NCBI RefSeq assembly: GCF_025148635.1
Contig: NZ_CP102269.1
Span: 3,968,001-4,032,000, forward strand
Length of the DNA stretch: 64,000 bases
DNA from: Butyricimonas virosa
Lineage (GTDB): Bacteria > Bacteroidota > Bacteroidia > Bacteroidales > Marinifilaceae
Reading direction: 5' to 3'
Program-made: the position numbers and the translations under genes
In this document: in pieces, positions 1 through 6,390 of the stretch
Numbering within the stretch: position 1 is the first letter of the stretch
Layout of the letters: each line of letters opens with the position of its first letter
The notes under the pieces: generated by a model
The model's input: the letters and a program-made list of their open reading frames with translations, nothing else
The model's database searches: none
What the model was told of the DNA's origin: nothing

Positions 1-1112
1 CACTTAGTTGGGAGCAGCTTGAATATGACACCAATGCCATGATGAATTTACATTATGGACTTATCCATGTGGGACTTCCGACTATGGTAGATTTGGCAAA
101 AGACAAATTGCCTAATATAAAAGAGGACAACATGCCCACGAACTTTGAATTGTGCAAAGAGGGTGATGTGGCTTTTGCAGATGCCTCAGAAGATACAAAT
201 GAAGTAGCCAAGACTATTGAGTTTTATAATCTTGCAGAGAAAAATGTCGTCTGTGGATTGCATACAATTCATGGGCGAGACAATAAGCACAAAACTGTTG
301 TTGGATTCAAAGGATATACTTTCTCATCTACCGTATTTCATAATCAAATAAGACGAATAGCACAAGGAACAAAGATTTACTCAATTAGCACCAAGAATTT
401 TTCAGAGTGCTATATTGGATTGCCATCAAAACCAGAACAGACTAAAATTGCAACTTTACTACGCCTTATTGATGAACGCGTCGCCACCCAAAACAAAATC
501 ATTGAGAAACTGGAATCCTTAATCAAGGGAATTTACAGTTCTATACTATGGAAAGATTATAGACTGGTCTCATTATCAGAGATTTTTATCGAGCGAAACG
601 AACGCACAACAACAAATAATCAATACCAAGTATTAAGTTCGACAGCAAAAGGATTGTATCGGCAATCTGATTACTTTGACAAAGAGGTTGCCAGTGCAAA
701 TAATGTTGGTTACAAAGTTCTTCGATTGGGAGATATTGTTCTATCCCCTCAAAACCTTTGGCTTGGTAATATCAACTATAACGATGCATTTAAAATAGGT
801 ATTGTCTCTCCGTCATACAAAGTTTTCTCAATAAGGGAAGGCTATAATCCATACTATGTGTCTTGTTTTTTGAAGACACCCAAAGCATTGTATGAATATG
901 CTAACGCATCAGAACAAGGTGCAAGTGTTGTACGCAGAAATTTGGATGTTAATGCGTTCATGGCTATATGTTTTCCTATGCCAAATAGAATTATGCAAGA
1001 CAGAATCTCTGAAAGGGTGCGAGCAATAAATATGAAGCTTGATATTGAAAAGCAGGTATTTGAAAAACTCAATATAGAGAAACAATACCTTCTTCGTCAG
1101 TTGTTCATATAA
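1..1112 (+). CDS. hsdS: Type I restriction-modification specificity subunit HsdS (5' end outside window)
   Basis: DNA-recognition subunit of a type I restriction-modification enzyme; it would direct HsdM/HsdR to a bipartite target. The frame is open from the first bases, so the start and part of target recognition domain 1 lie upstream of the window. The visible part has the end of TRD1, a central conserved helix region (motif LIDERVATQNKIIEKL, about 455-512), TRD2, and the C-terminal conserved helix ending in YLLRQLFI. It is the only hsdS copy here that could carry its own upstream start, so it is the likely expressed copy; hsdM and hsdR are presumably upstream. Its central region carries sequences repeated in inverted orientation in the silent copies downstream (516-533 and 486-506), which points to C-terminal half exchange by inversion. 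Confidence 0.9.
   Translation, partial: LSWEQLEYDTNAMMNLHYGLIHVGLPTMVDLAKDKLPNIKEDNMPTNFELCKEGDVAFADASEDTNEVAKTIEFYNLAEKNVVCGLHTIHGRDNKHKTVVGFKGYTFSSTVFHNQIRRIAQGTKIYSISTKNFSECYIGLPSKPEQTKIATLLRLIDERVATQNKIIEKLESLIKGIYSSILWKDYRLVSLSEIFIERNERTTTNNQYQVLSSTAKGLYRQSDYFDKEVASANNVGYKVLRLGDIVLSPQNLWLGNINYNDAFKIGIVSPSYKVFSIREGYNPYYVSCFLKTPKALYEYANASEQGASVVRRNLDVNAFMAICFPMPNRIMQDRISERVRAINMKLDIEKQVFEKLNIEKQYLLRQLFI
486..506 (+). repeat. Inverted repeat arm A (central hsdS region)
   Basis: A 21-bp sequence starting ACCCAAAACAAAATC, encoding the TQNKIIE stretch of hsdS, is present exactly in reverse complement at 3916-3936 inside the silent full-length hsdS. Both copies are in the same reading frame of their genes, so recombination here would swap C-terminal halves in frame. 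It may be plain conservation of coding sequence rather than the crossover core. Confidence 0.7.
516..533 (+). repeat. Inverted repeat arm B, candidate recombination site in the expressed hsdS
   Basis: The 18-bp sequence TCCTTAATCAAGGGAATT encodes SLIKGI in hsdS. Its exact reverse complement lies at 2669-2686, where the minus-strand half cassette reads the same codons. The core CTTAATCAAG is nearly palindromic, as expected for a tyrosine recombinase crossover site. Inversion between the two arms would replace the 3' half of hsdS without changing frame. Confidence 0.65.
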
Positions 1113-1122
1113 GTTTAGCTCA

Positions 1123-1230
1123 TTATCGGCAAAAAAGGAATCAAAGTACATGATTTATGTCGCTATTCTTGCCGATAACGGCAGAAATAGCTATATTTGC
1201 ACATGAGTTTGAAATAAAACTTGCCGATAA
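1123..1230. promoter_or_regulatory. Three copies of TTGCCGATAA upstream of fic (operator candidates)
   Basis: An exact 10-mer occurs in direct orientation at 1169-1178 and 1221-1230 and in inverted orientation at 1123-1132, all between the hsdS stop and the fic start at 1249. The second direct copy ends 18 bases before the start codon. The nonamer CTATTCTTG also occurs twice (1163-1171 and 1234-1242). The Fic protein has an N-terminal helix-turn-helix, so autoregulation through these repeats is a reasonable inference but is not shown. Confidence 0.45.
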
Positions 1231-1248
1231 AGACTATTCTTGTGAATT

Positions 1249-2130
1249 ATGGAATATATATCAGTTGTTCAGTATGCCGAGAAATACGGCATCAGTGAGC
1301 GTACCGCTCGTAATTACTGTGCAGAAGGAAAGATTGACGGTGCTTTCCGGACGGGCAAGACATGGAACATACCTGCTGATGCTGAGTTTCCCAAGAAAGG
1401 TGGAGGAATTATTTCTCCTCTGCTGAATCGTTTGCGCGAAGAAAAGGGATCAGGATTGAGAGGAGGTATTTACCATCGTACTCAGATTGACCTTACTTAT
1501 AATTCAAATCACATTGAGGGTAGCCGTCTGACTAAGGAACAGACACGTTTTATCTTCGAGACCAACACTCTTGCTATTACAACAGAGAACACATCGGTGG
1601 ATGACATCATGGAGACCGTCAATCATTTCCGTTGCATCGACTACGTCATTGATCATGCAACAGACAAGATAACGGAAGCACACATCAAGCAACTGCACGC
1701 TATACTCAAGACCAACACTTCCGACAGTCAAAAGTCTTGGTTTGCTGTAGGCGACTACAAACGACTCCCCAATGAGGTGGGTGGAGAAGAAACGGTGCTG
1801 CCCAGAGATGTCCACAAACGTATGAAAGCCTTGACTGCCGAATACAATGCCATCAAAAAGGTGACGTTTGACGATATTCTGAACTTTCATGTTCTATTTG
1901 AACGCATCCATCCTTTCCAAGACGGCAACGGCCGTGTTGGTCGCTTATTGTTGTTCTGGCAATGTCTGCAAAGTGGTCATGTGCCATTCGTCATTACCGA
2001 AGAGCTACGTCTATTCTACTATCGCGGCATTCAGAATTGGGGTACTACAAACGGCTATCTGCGTGACACCTGCCTGACTGCACAAGACAGTTATAAACAA
2101 CAATTGGACTATTTCAAGATAAAATACTGA
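1249..2130 (+). CDS. fic: Fic/DOC family protein with N-terminal helix-turn-helix domain
   Basis: Predicted AMP-transferase (or other nucleotidyl-transferring) Fic protein of 293 residues. Residues 1-50 look like a MerR/excisionase-type helix-turn-helix (EYISVVQYAEKYGISERTAR). A class II style inhibitory motif (S/T)xxxE(G/N) is seen as SNHIEG at residues 86-91. The catalytic loop HPFQDGNGRVGR starts at His221 and matches HxFx(D/E)GNGRxxR completely, so the enzyme should be active once inhibition is relieved. It lies between the hsdS gene and the silent hsdS cassettes, inside the segment bounded by the inverted repeats at 516-533 and 2669-2686, so its orientation may flip with the shufflon. 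The physiological target is unknown; similar genes occur in Bacteroidetes as stand-alone regulators. Confidence 0.9.
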   Translation: MEYISVVQYAEKYGISERTARNYCAEGKIDGAFRTGKTWNIPADAEFPKKGGGIISPLLNRLREEKGSGLRGGIYHRTQIDLTYNSNHIEGSRLTKEQTRFIFETNTLAITTENTSVDDIMETVNHFRCIDYVIDHATDKITEAHIKQLHAILKTNTSDSQKSWFAVGDYKRLPNEVGGEETVLPRDVHKRMKALTAEYNAIKKVTFDDILNFHVLFERIHPFQDGNGRVGRLLLFWQCLQSGHVPFVITEELRLFYYRGIQNWGTTNGYLRDTCLTAQDSYKQQLDYFKIKY

Positions 2131-2164
2131 TCGTCAATGTGGCTATTCCTTCTCCGTCAGATGA

Positions 2165-2686
2165 TTATATAAACATCTGGTGAAGCAAGTATTGCTTCAT
2201 CATTGCAATGTCCGATAAATATTGTTTTTCAATATCAAGTTTCCTTTCCAAAATATTTAGGCAGAGGACTATTTGAGTCTGTCTTTCAATATCATATGTA
2301 GGAACAGCAATTTTTTTCAAGGAACTCGCTGTAATCAAAGGTTGTGTCGTTCCTGATGTAATATGTGCAAATTTATACGTTTTAAGAAAATGATAAATAT
2401 ATTTTGTCATTTCTCCTGCCTCTACAATTAAGGCATTATCACTTACACCACATGACTCTTTAACATATTGCACAGTACCTATTGTTCCAACTCTTGCAAC
2501 TAATACTATGTTCCCTTTTTGACTTGCATTTTTAACCTTGCCTATAATTCCAGTTGAACCATAAAGAGGAATCGTCCCACTTCCGTTTTTATCAGTACCT
2601 GATGTTATATTTGGTGCTAATTCTAATAACAGTTTAGTTTCTCTTGCTGTTTGGAATAATTTGTCTGCAATTCCCTTGATTAAGGA
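2165..2686 (-). CDS. Silent hsdS C-terminal half cassette (TRD2), minus strand
   Basis: An open frame on the minus strand encodes one target recognition domain plus the conserved C-terminal helix ending in YLLHQMFI. It begins with the SLIKGI junction sequence shared with the centre of the expressed hsdS and is closed upstream by an in-frame TAG at 2687-2689; there is no credible start or promoter, only internal GTG codons. It therefore looks like a promoterless cassette that becomes the 3' half of hsdS after inversion. Its recognition domain (GSTGIIG, NIVLVARVG, CGVSDNALIVEA) is related to the first recognition domain of the silent gene at 3247-4380. Confidence 0.75.
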   Translation of the reverse strand, partial: SLIKGIADKLFQTARETKLLLELAPNITSGTDKNGSGTIPLYGSTGIIGKVKNASQKGNIVLVARVGTIGTVQYVKESCGVSDNALIVEAGEMTKYIYHFLKTYKFAHITSGTTQPLITASSLKKIAVPTYDIERQTQIVLCLNILERKLDIEKQYLSDIAMMKQYLLHQMFI

Positions 2687-3254
2687 CTATGCGTCAGTAA
2701 TGGACGCAATTAGCGGTTTAATTTTCAACTCAATGAAAAACGAAAAAACAATCTTGTTAGGCAATGTCGCGTGTATATCAAATGGATCCGGAGATGTTCA
2801 AGATTCTGATTCTATTAAGCGAGATGGGTGGTATCCATTTTTTGATCGTTCAGAAGAGCAGAAATGGTTCCCTACTTATTCATTCAACAGGGAAGCTATT
2901 ATCTATGCTGGAGAGGGGCAAAACTTTTTTCCACGATATTATAAGGGCAAATTTGCATTGCATCAAAGATGCTATGCTATTACTGACTTTTGTGAGTGTT
3001 TATTGCCAAAGTACTGCTTGTATTTTATGAACACATTGAATTCCTATTTCATTAGAAATGCCGTCGGATCAACAGTCCCTTCATTACGAATGGATATGTT
3101 TCAAAAAGCCAAAATCAAAATACCTACGATTGAGCGGCAACAAGAAATAGTATCTACCCTTGATGCTTTAAGTTTGAAGTGTGAAAATGAAGAAATAGTA
3201 AGGGCATTATATAATACGCAGAAATCCTACCTTCTCCAACAATTGTTTATATAA
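2661..3254 (+). CDS. Silent hsdS C-terminal half cassette (TRD2), plus strand
   Basis: The open frame starts with no plausible initiation codon (TTG at 2661 is only the limit of the frame). It encodes part of the central hsdS helix (LIKDYASVMDAIS), a recognition domain, and the conserved tail ending in YLLQQLFI. It is divergent from and abuts the minus-strand half cassette at the 2669-2686 site, and its 3' end overlaps by 8 bp the end of the convergent silent hsdS. The 12-mer GGACGCAATTAG (2702-2713) recurs inverted at 3887-3898 in the silent gene, in the same frame (DAIS). Probably a storage cassette for hsdS switching. Confidence 0.75.
   Translation: MSAIPLIKDYASVMDAISGLIFNSMKNEKTILLGNVACISNGSGDVQDSDSIKRDGWYPFFDRSEEQKWFPTYSFNREAIIYAGEGQNFFPRYYKGKFALHQRCYAITDFCECLLPKYCLYFMNTLNSYFIRNAVGSTVPSLRMDMFQKAKIKIPTIERQQEIVSTLDALSLKCENEEIVRALYNTQKSYLLQQLFI
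2669..2686 (-). repeat. Inverted repeat arm B', candidate recombination site between back-to-back cassettes
   Basis: Exact reverse complement of the 18 bp at 516-533. It forms the shared head of two divergent hsdS half cassettes. The inversion between these arms would span about 2.15 kb and carry the 3' half of hsdS, the fic gene and the minus-strand cassette. Confidence 0.65.
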
Positions 3255-4380
3255 ACATCTGCTGGAGAAGGAAAGTGCGCTGTTTTACATAACAATCAAG
3301 TATTGTCTGCTCGGAAGACATTTTATGAATAATAGTCTTGATAACTTTTGCTATCGCTCTTTGTTCCTCAATGTTGGGAATACGATGAATGGTGTTAAAA
3401 TAGTCAATAACAGAAATATTAAGCAATCCATGATTTCTTGCTCCTTCTACAGATATGTCCATAATCTCACGATGCCATTTCTTTGATTCAAAATAATACG
3501 CAAGATAATCCGAATCCACTTTAGATGGGTCAGGTCTAAAGCAGATATATAAAGGAGACAATACACCTTCTTCGTATCTATCTAATCGTTTGACTGCTCC
3601 ACAAGTATATTCCGAAGAATAACTTTTATTGTATGCGAAGTCTCCTTTCTGCAATAGATAATATCCTTCCAAGTTTTCACTCGCTACAGATTTGTTGAAA
3701 AATTCAAGTTGGCTAACTAATCCATATTGGGCTGCTATTGTTAGAACCGAGTAGCATCTGCCATTTGTGTTCTTTCGGGTTACTCTTGAACATATATCAT
3801 TCAGATGAACTTTTTGCCAATCTGTATAGAAGCCTTTTATACGTTTTCTTGGTGCAGATTGTTTGGGGCTACAAAACATTGCATCACTAATTGCGTCCCT
3901 TAGTAATTTCAAAGCCTCAATGATTTTGTTTTGGGTAGCTATGCGCTCATCTATTAGGCATAATAAGCGAGTAATGTTATTGCGCTCTGCTTTACAGCCA
4001 TACCTTACTTTAATTCTTTTCAGCATGCCACCTGTTATTAGTGGTTGACCAGAGCCAAATACTAATCTGTTCAGATTATAATGCTGCAAGAAGTAATAAA
4101 TGTAGTAGTTCCATTCTTTTGCATCAATTACAAGTGTATTGTCCGTAACACCACAAGGAGCATTACCAATTTGCATTTGACCTGCATTTGCACCAACACG
4201 TGCTACGAGAACAATATTCTCTTTATATGAAGCAGAATTTGTCCTACCAATAACTCCAGTAGAACCATAGAGAGCGACCTCACCGCTGTTGGAAATTCTG
4301 TCTTTACCCGAACATATATTTGGAACAATATCTTGCAACTCAGTTTCCACCCACTCCCCACTAAACTCCGGAAATCGCAA
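3247..4380 (-). CDS. Silent near full-length hsdS copy (two TRDs, no start codon)
   Basis: About 377 codons encode both recognition domains, the central conserved region (LIDERIATQNKIIEAL) and the C-terminal helix ending in TFLLQQMFI. The N-terminus reads DLRFPEFSGEW, the usual HsdS opening, but the preceding in-frame codons contain no ATG before a stop; the nearest candidate is TTG at 4380. It is thus a promoterless donor copy rather than an expressed gene. It carries exact inverted repeats to the expressed hsdS (3916-3936 with 486-506) and to the plus-strand half cassette (3887-3898 with 2702-2713). The last 8 bases (3247-3254, TTATATAA) are shared with the convergent cassette. The recombinase gene starts 57 bp beyond its 5' end. 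Confidence 0.8.
   Translation of the reverse strand: MRFPEFSGEWVETELQDIVPNICSGKDRISNSGEVALYGSTGVIGRTNSASYKENIVLVARVGANAGQMQIGNAPCGVTDNTLVIDAKEWNYYIYYFLQHYNLNRLVFGSGQPLITGGMLKRIKVRYGCKAERNNITRLLCLIDERIATQNKIIEALKLLRDAISDAMFCSPKQSAPRKRIKGFYTDWQKVHLNDICSRVTRKNTNGRCYSVLTIAAQYGLVSQLEFFNKSVASENLEGYYLLQKGDFAYNKSYSSEYTCGAVKRLDRYEEGVLSPLYICFRPDPSKVDSDYLAYYFESKKWHREIMDISVEGARNHGLLNISVIDYFNTIHRIPNIEEQRAIAKVIKTIIHKMSSEQTILDCYVKQRTFLLQQMFI
3916..3936 (-). repeat. Inverted repeat arm A' in the silent hsdS
   Basis: Exact reverse complement of 486-506. Inversion between the arms would exchange the entire C-terminal half of the expressed and silent hsdS genes and flip the intervening 3.4 kb. Confidence 0.65.
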
Positions 4381-4437
4381 ATCTGGAACATCTATGATTA
4401 TTTTTCTCTAATTTATGGTTTATTTGAATATATTATT

Positions 4438-5364
4438 ATGGAGAAAAAAACAATTAGAGAAATTGCGTCTGCTTGGAAAGAGGATAAGCGACCTTATGTA
4501 AAACGATCAACTTTTGCTGCTTATATGTTGATTCTAGAAAACCATATCTTACCATATTTTGGTGAGTATTATGTTTTGAAAGAAAATTATGTACAGGATT
4601 TTGTTTTGCAAAAACTCAATAGCGGTTTAAGTATTAAATCTGTAAAAGACATTTTGATAGTCCTAAAAATGATGATGAAGTTTGGTGTAAAACACGAATG
4701 GATGAGCTATTGTGAGTGGGATATAAAATATCCGACAACAGAAAGTATAAAGTCATTAGAAGTGTTGACAATTACTAATCATAGAAAAATATTGAATTAT
4801 ATCCGGAAAAATTTTACTTGCCGTAATCTTGGTGTTTATATTAGTCTTAGCACTGGACTTCGTATTGGTGAAATCTGTGCATTGAAATGGAGTGATATTG
4901 ATACGGATAATGCTATTGTCACCGTGAGCAGAACTATTGAACGTATTTATATTGTAGAAGGGGAAGAGAAACATACGGAACTAGTTATCAACACGCCTAA
5001 AACCAAAAATTCTTATAGAGAAATACCTATAACTAAAGAATTGCTTGCAATAGTGAAACCTTTAAAGAAAGTTGTGAATAATGAATATTATGTTTTAACT
5101 AATGAAGAGAAACCAACAGAGCCACGTACTTATCGAAATTATTATAAACAATTAATGGATAAACTGGAAATTCCTAAACTCAAATATCACGGATTACGTC
5201 ATAGTTTTGCTACACGTTGCATTGAAAGTAATTGTGACTATAAGACGGTTAGTGTATTGTTAGGACATTCCAATATTACTACAACTTTGAACTTGTATGT
5301 TCATCCTAATATGGAACAGAAAAAACGTTGTATCGCTAAAATGTTTAAGTCATTAGGAATATAA
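4438..5364 (+). CDS. Tyrosine recombinase (site-specific integrase, likely hsdS invertase)
   Basis: A 308-residue phage-integrase family recombinase. Residues 1-100 form a SAM-like core-binding domain; the catalytic domain shows Arg142 (STGLRIGE), His251-x-x-Arg254 (HGLRHSF), His277 (LLGHSN) and the nucleophile Tyr287 (LNLYVH), a complete set. The ATG at 4438 is chosen because the frame upstream to 4333 runs into the silent hsdS on the other strand and adds no integrase sequence. Recombinases of this type next to silent hsdS copies are known to invert hsdS segments in Bacteroides fragilis and other bacteria, so DNA inversion at this locus is the likely role. There is no nearby att/tRNA arrangement that would favour a prophage or conjugative element. 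Confidence 0.9.
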   Translation: MEKKTIREIASAWKEDKRPYVKRSTFAAYMLILENHILPYFGEYYVLKENYVQDFVLQKLNSGLSIKSVKDILIVLKMMMKFGVKHEWMSYCEWDIKYPTTESIKSLEVLTITNHRKILNYIRKNFTCRNLGVYISLSTGLRIGEICALKWSDIDTDNAIVTVSRTIERIYIVEGEEKHTELVINTPKTKNSYREIPITKELLAIVKPLKKVVNNEYYVLTNEEKPTEPRTYRNYYKQLMDKLEIPKLKYHGLRHSFATRCIESNCDYKTVSVLLGHSNITTTLNLYVHPNMEQKKRCIAKMFKSLGI

Positions 5365-5369
5365 ACTAA

Positions 5370-5417
5370 AAATTCATGAATGATTAAAGATTCACAACTT
5401 CTATCATTCATGAATTT
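5370..5417. terminator. 15-bp perfect inverted repeat after the recombinase gene
   Basis: Arms 5370-5384 and 5403-5417 are exactly complementary (starting AAATTCATGAATGAT), with an 18-base loop. It begins 5 bp after the recombinase stop. It may act as a terminator, though there is no T-tract beyond TTT; each arm contains the palindrome ATTCATGAAT, so a protein-binding site is also possible. Confidence 0.5.
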
Positions 5418-5512
5418 ACATTATTGGAATTTTAGGAGAACCTCTCAGTTATTTCCAAAATGGAAACAATTGCCTTGAGTGGTAAGTGGACCATGTGCAA
5501 TTTTTCGTGTAT

Positions 5513-6028
5513 TTATTTTACGATAAGAATGGGATTATTCTCTGTTTTCTTTCCGTTTAAATATAAGGTTCGTTTTACTGAAGGTTTCTTGTTTTTCCAA
5601 GATAATTCTGAATCAAAAGCAATTATGTCTTTACTTCCGTCATTCCAATCTATGGTAATTTCTTCATTTTTGTAATTTTTATCCCCAGCAAATTCGCCGA
5701 TAGATAATACATGTAATCCACTAACCAATGAGTCTGTTTTTATTCCATAAAAACGAGCCAAATAAGCTCTGCTTAATCCATCATATAGTGAATCTTTTTC
5801 GTAAGTTTTTCCCTGGTAGATAATTTTTATCCCGTTTTCTAGAATATTTCCCTCGACTTTCGGATCTAGTAAACTATTTCCTTGGGTATCTTCTACCGAG
5901 ATATAAATTATAGTGGGGTAAATATCCCATATCATGTTAGGATCATTTTTATCATTACATGCCGTAGCGATCCATAAGAGATACAGAAGGAAAAGAGGTT
6001 TCTTTAAAAACGATTTTAATTTCATCAT
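5513..6028 (-). CDS. Hypothetical lipoprotein
   Basis: About 171 residues from the ATG at 6028 (a second ATG follows at 6025; the longer open frame to 6106 lacks a signal peptide in the right place). The N-terminus is a lipoprotein signal: basic residues, a hydrophobic stretch and the lipobox IATAC. The mature part is acidic and beta-rich (IIYISVEDTQGNSLLDPKVEG), resembling small Bacteroidetes surface lipoproteins with an Ig-like or DUF fold, but no named family is recognised. It stands alone next to the accessory locus, on the opposite strand to the recombinase. Confidence 0.7.
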   Translation of the reverse strand: MMKLKSFLKKPLFLLYLLWIATACNDKNDPNMIWDIYPTIIYISVEDTQGNSLLDPKVEGNILENGIKIIYQGKTYEKDSLYDGLSRAYLARFYGIKTDSLVSGLHVLSIGEFAGDKNYKNEEITIDWNDGSKDIIAFDSELSWKNKKPSVKRTLYLNGKKTENNPILIVK

Positions 6029-6120
6029 ACACCTTTTATTGAAATACAAGATAAGTTTTATTTGATAATACTGTAAAAGTAAATAAATTTTGTAAGATTC
6101 CTGCAATTTAGTGGAAAAAG

Positions 6121-6147
6121 AAAAGGATCGATTTCTCGATCCTTTTT
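6121..6147 (-). terminator. Rho-independent terminator after tRNA-fMet
   Basis: An 11-bp stem (6121-6131 with 6136-6146, core GGATCGA/TCGATCC) with loop TTTC lies directly after the 3' end of the tRNA gene on the minus strand, followed by a T-rich run. Confidence 0.8.
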
Positions 6148-6148
6148 G

Positions 6149-6221
<73 letters not shown>

Positions 6222-6254
6222 ATATCAGTCAAAACATCTTCTGTTTTGCGTTTG

Positions 6255-6286
6255 CAAAGATAGTGTATATTTGTTGTGTATGCAAG
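6255..6286 (-). promoter_or_regulatory. Bacteroidetes-type promoter for tRNA-fMet
   Basis: On the minus strand a -7 box TATCTTTG (6255-6262) matches TAnnTTTG, and a CTTG -33 box lies 20 bp upstream (6283-6286). The tRNA begins 34 bp downstream. Confidence 0.55.
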
Positions 6287-6339
6287 TATTTCCTTCTTTT
6301 TTTAGAATAAATAAAATTAGTTGGTATGAAAGGAAAGAA

Positions 6340-6369
6340 AAACGGGAGCAACAATCGTTACTCCCGTTT
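6340..6369 (-). terminator. Terminator after transketolase
   Basis: Stem AAACGGGAG / CTCCCGTTT (6340-6348 with 6361-6369) just after the tkt stop, followed on the minus strand by T-rich sequence. Confidence 0.8.
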
Positions 6370-6390
6370 GATATTTAGCGTATTAGAAAA

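Noticed and set aside
1157..1426. ORF of 89 codons overlapping the fic start
   Set aside because: Different frame over fic with no recognisable domain; a shadow of the real gene.
4333..4437. N-terminal extension of the recombinase
   Set aside because: Reads into the silent hsdS on the other strand and adds no integrase sequence; ATG 4438 is the better start.
1..5400. The RM locus as an integrative element or prophage
   Set aside because: Only a recombinase and hsdS/fic genes are visible; no att sites, structural, mobilisation or replication genes. An invertible locus explains the recombinase better.
5460..5675. 71-codon plus-strand ORF
   Set aside because: Antisense to the lipoprotein at 5513-6028, with no domain.
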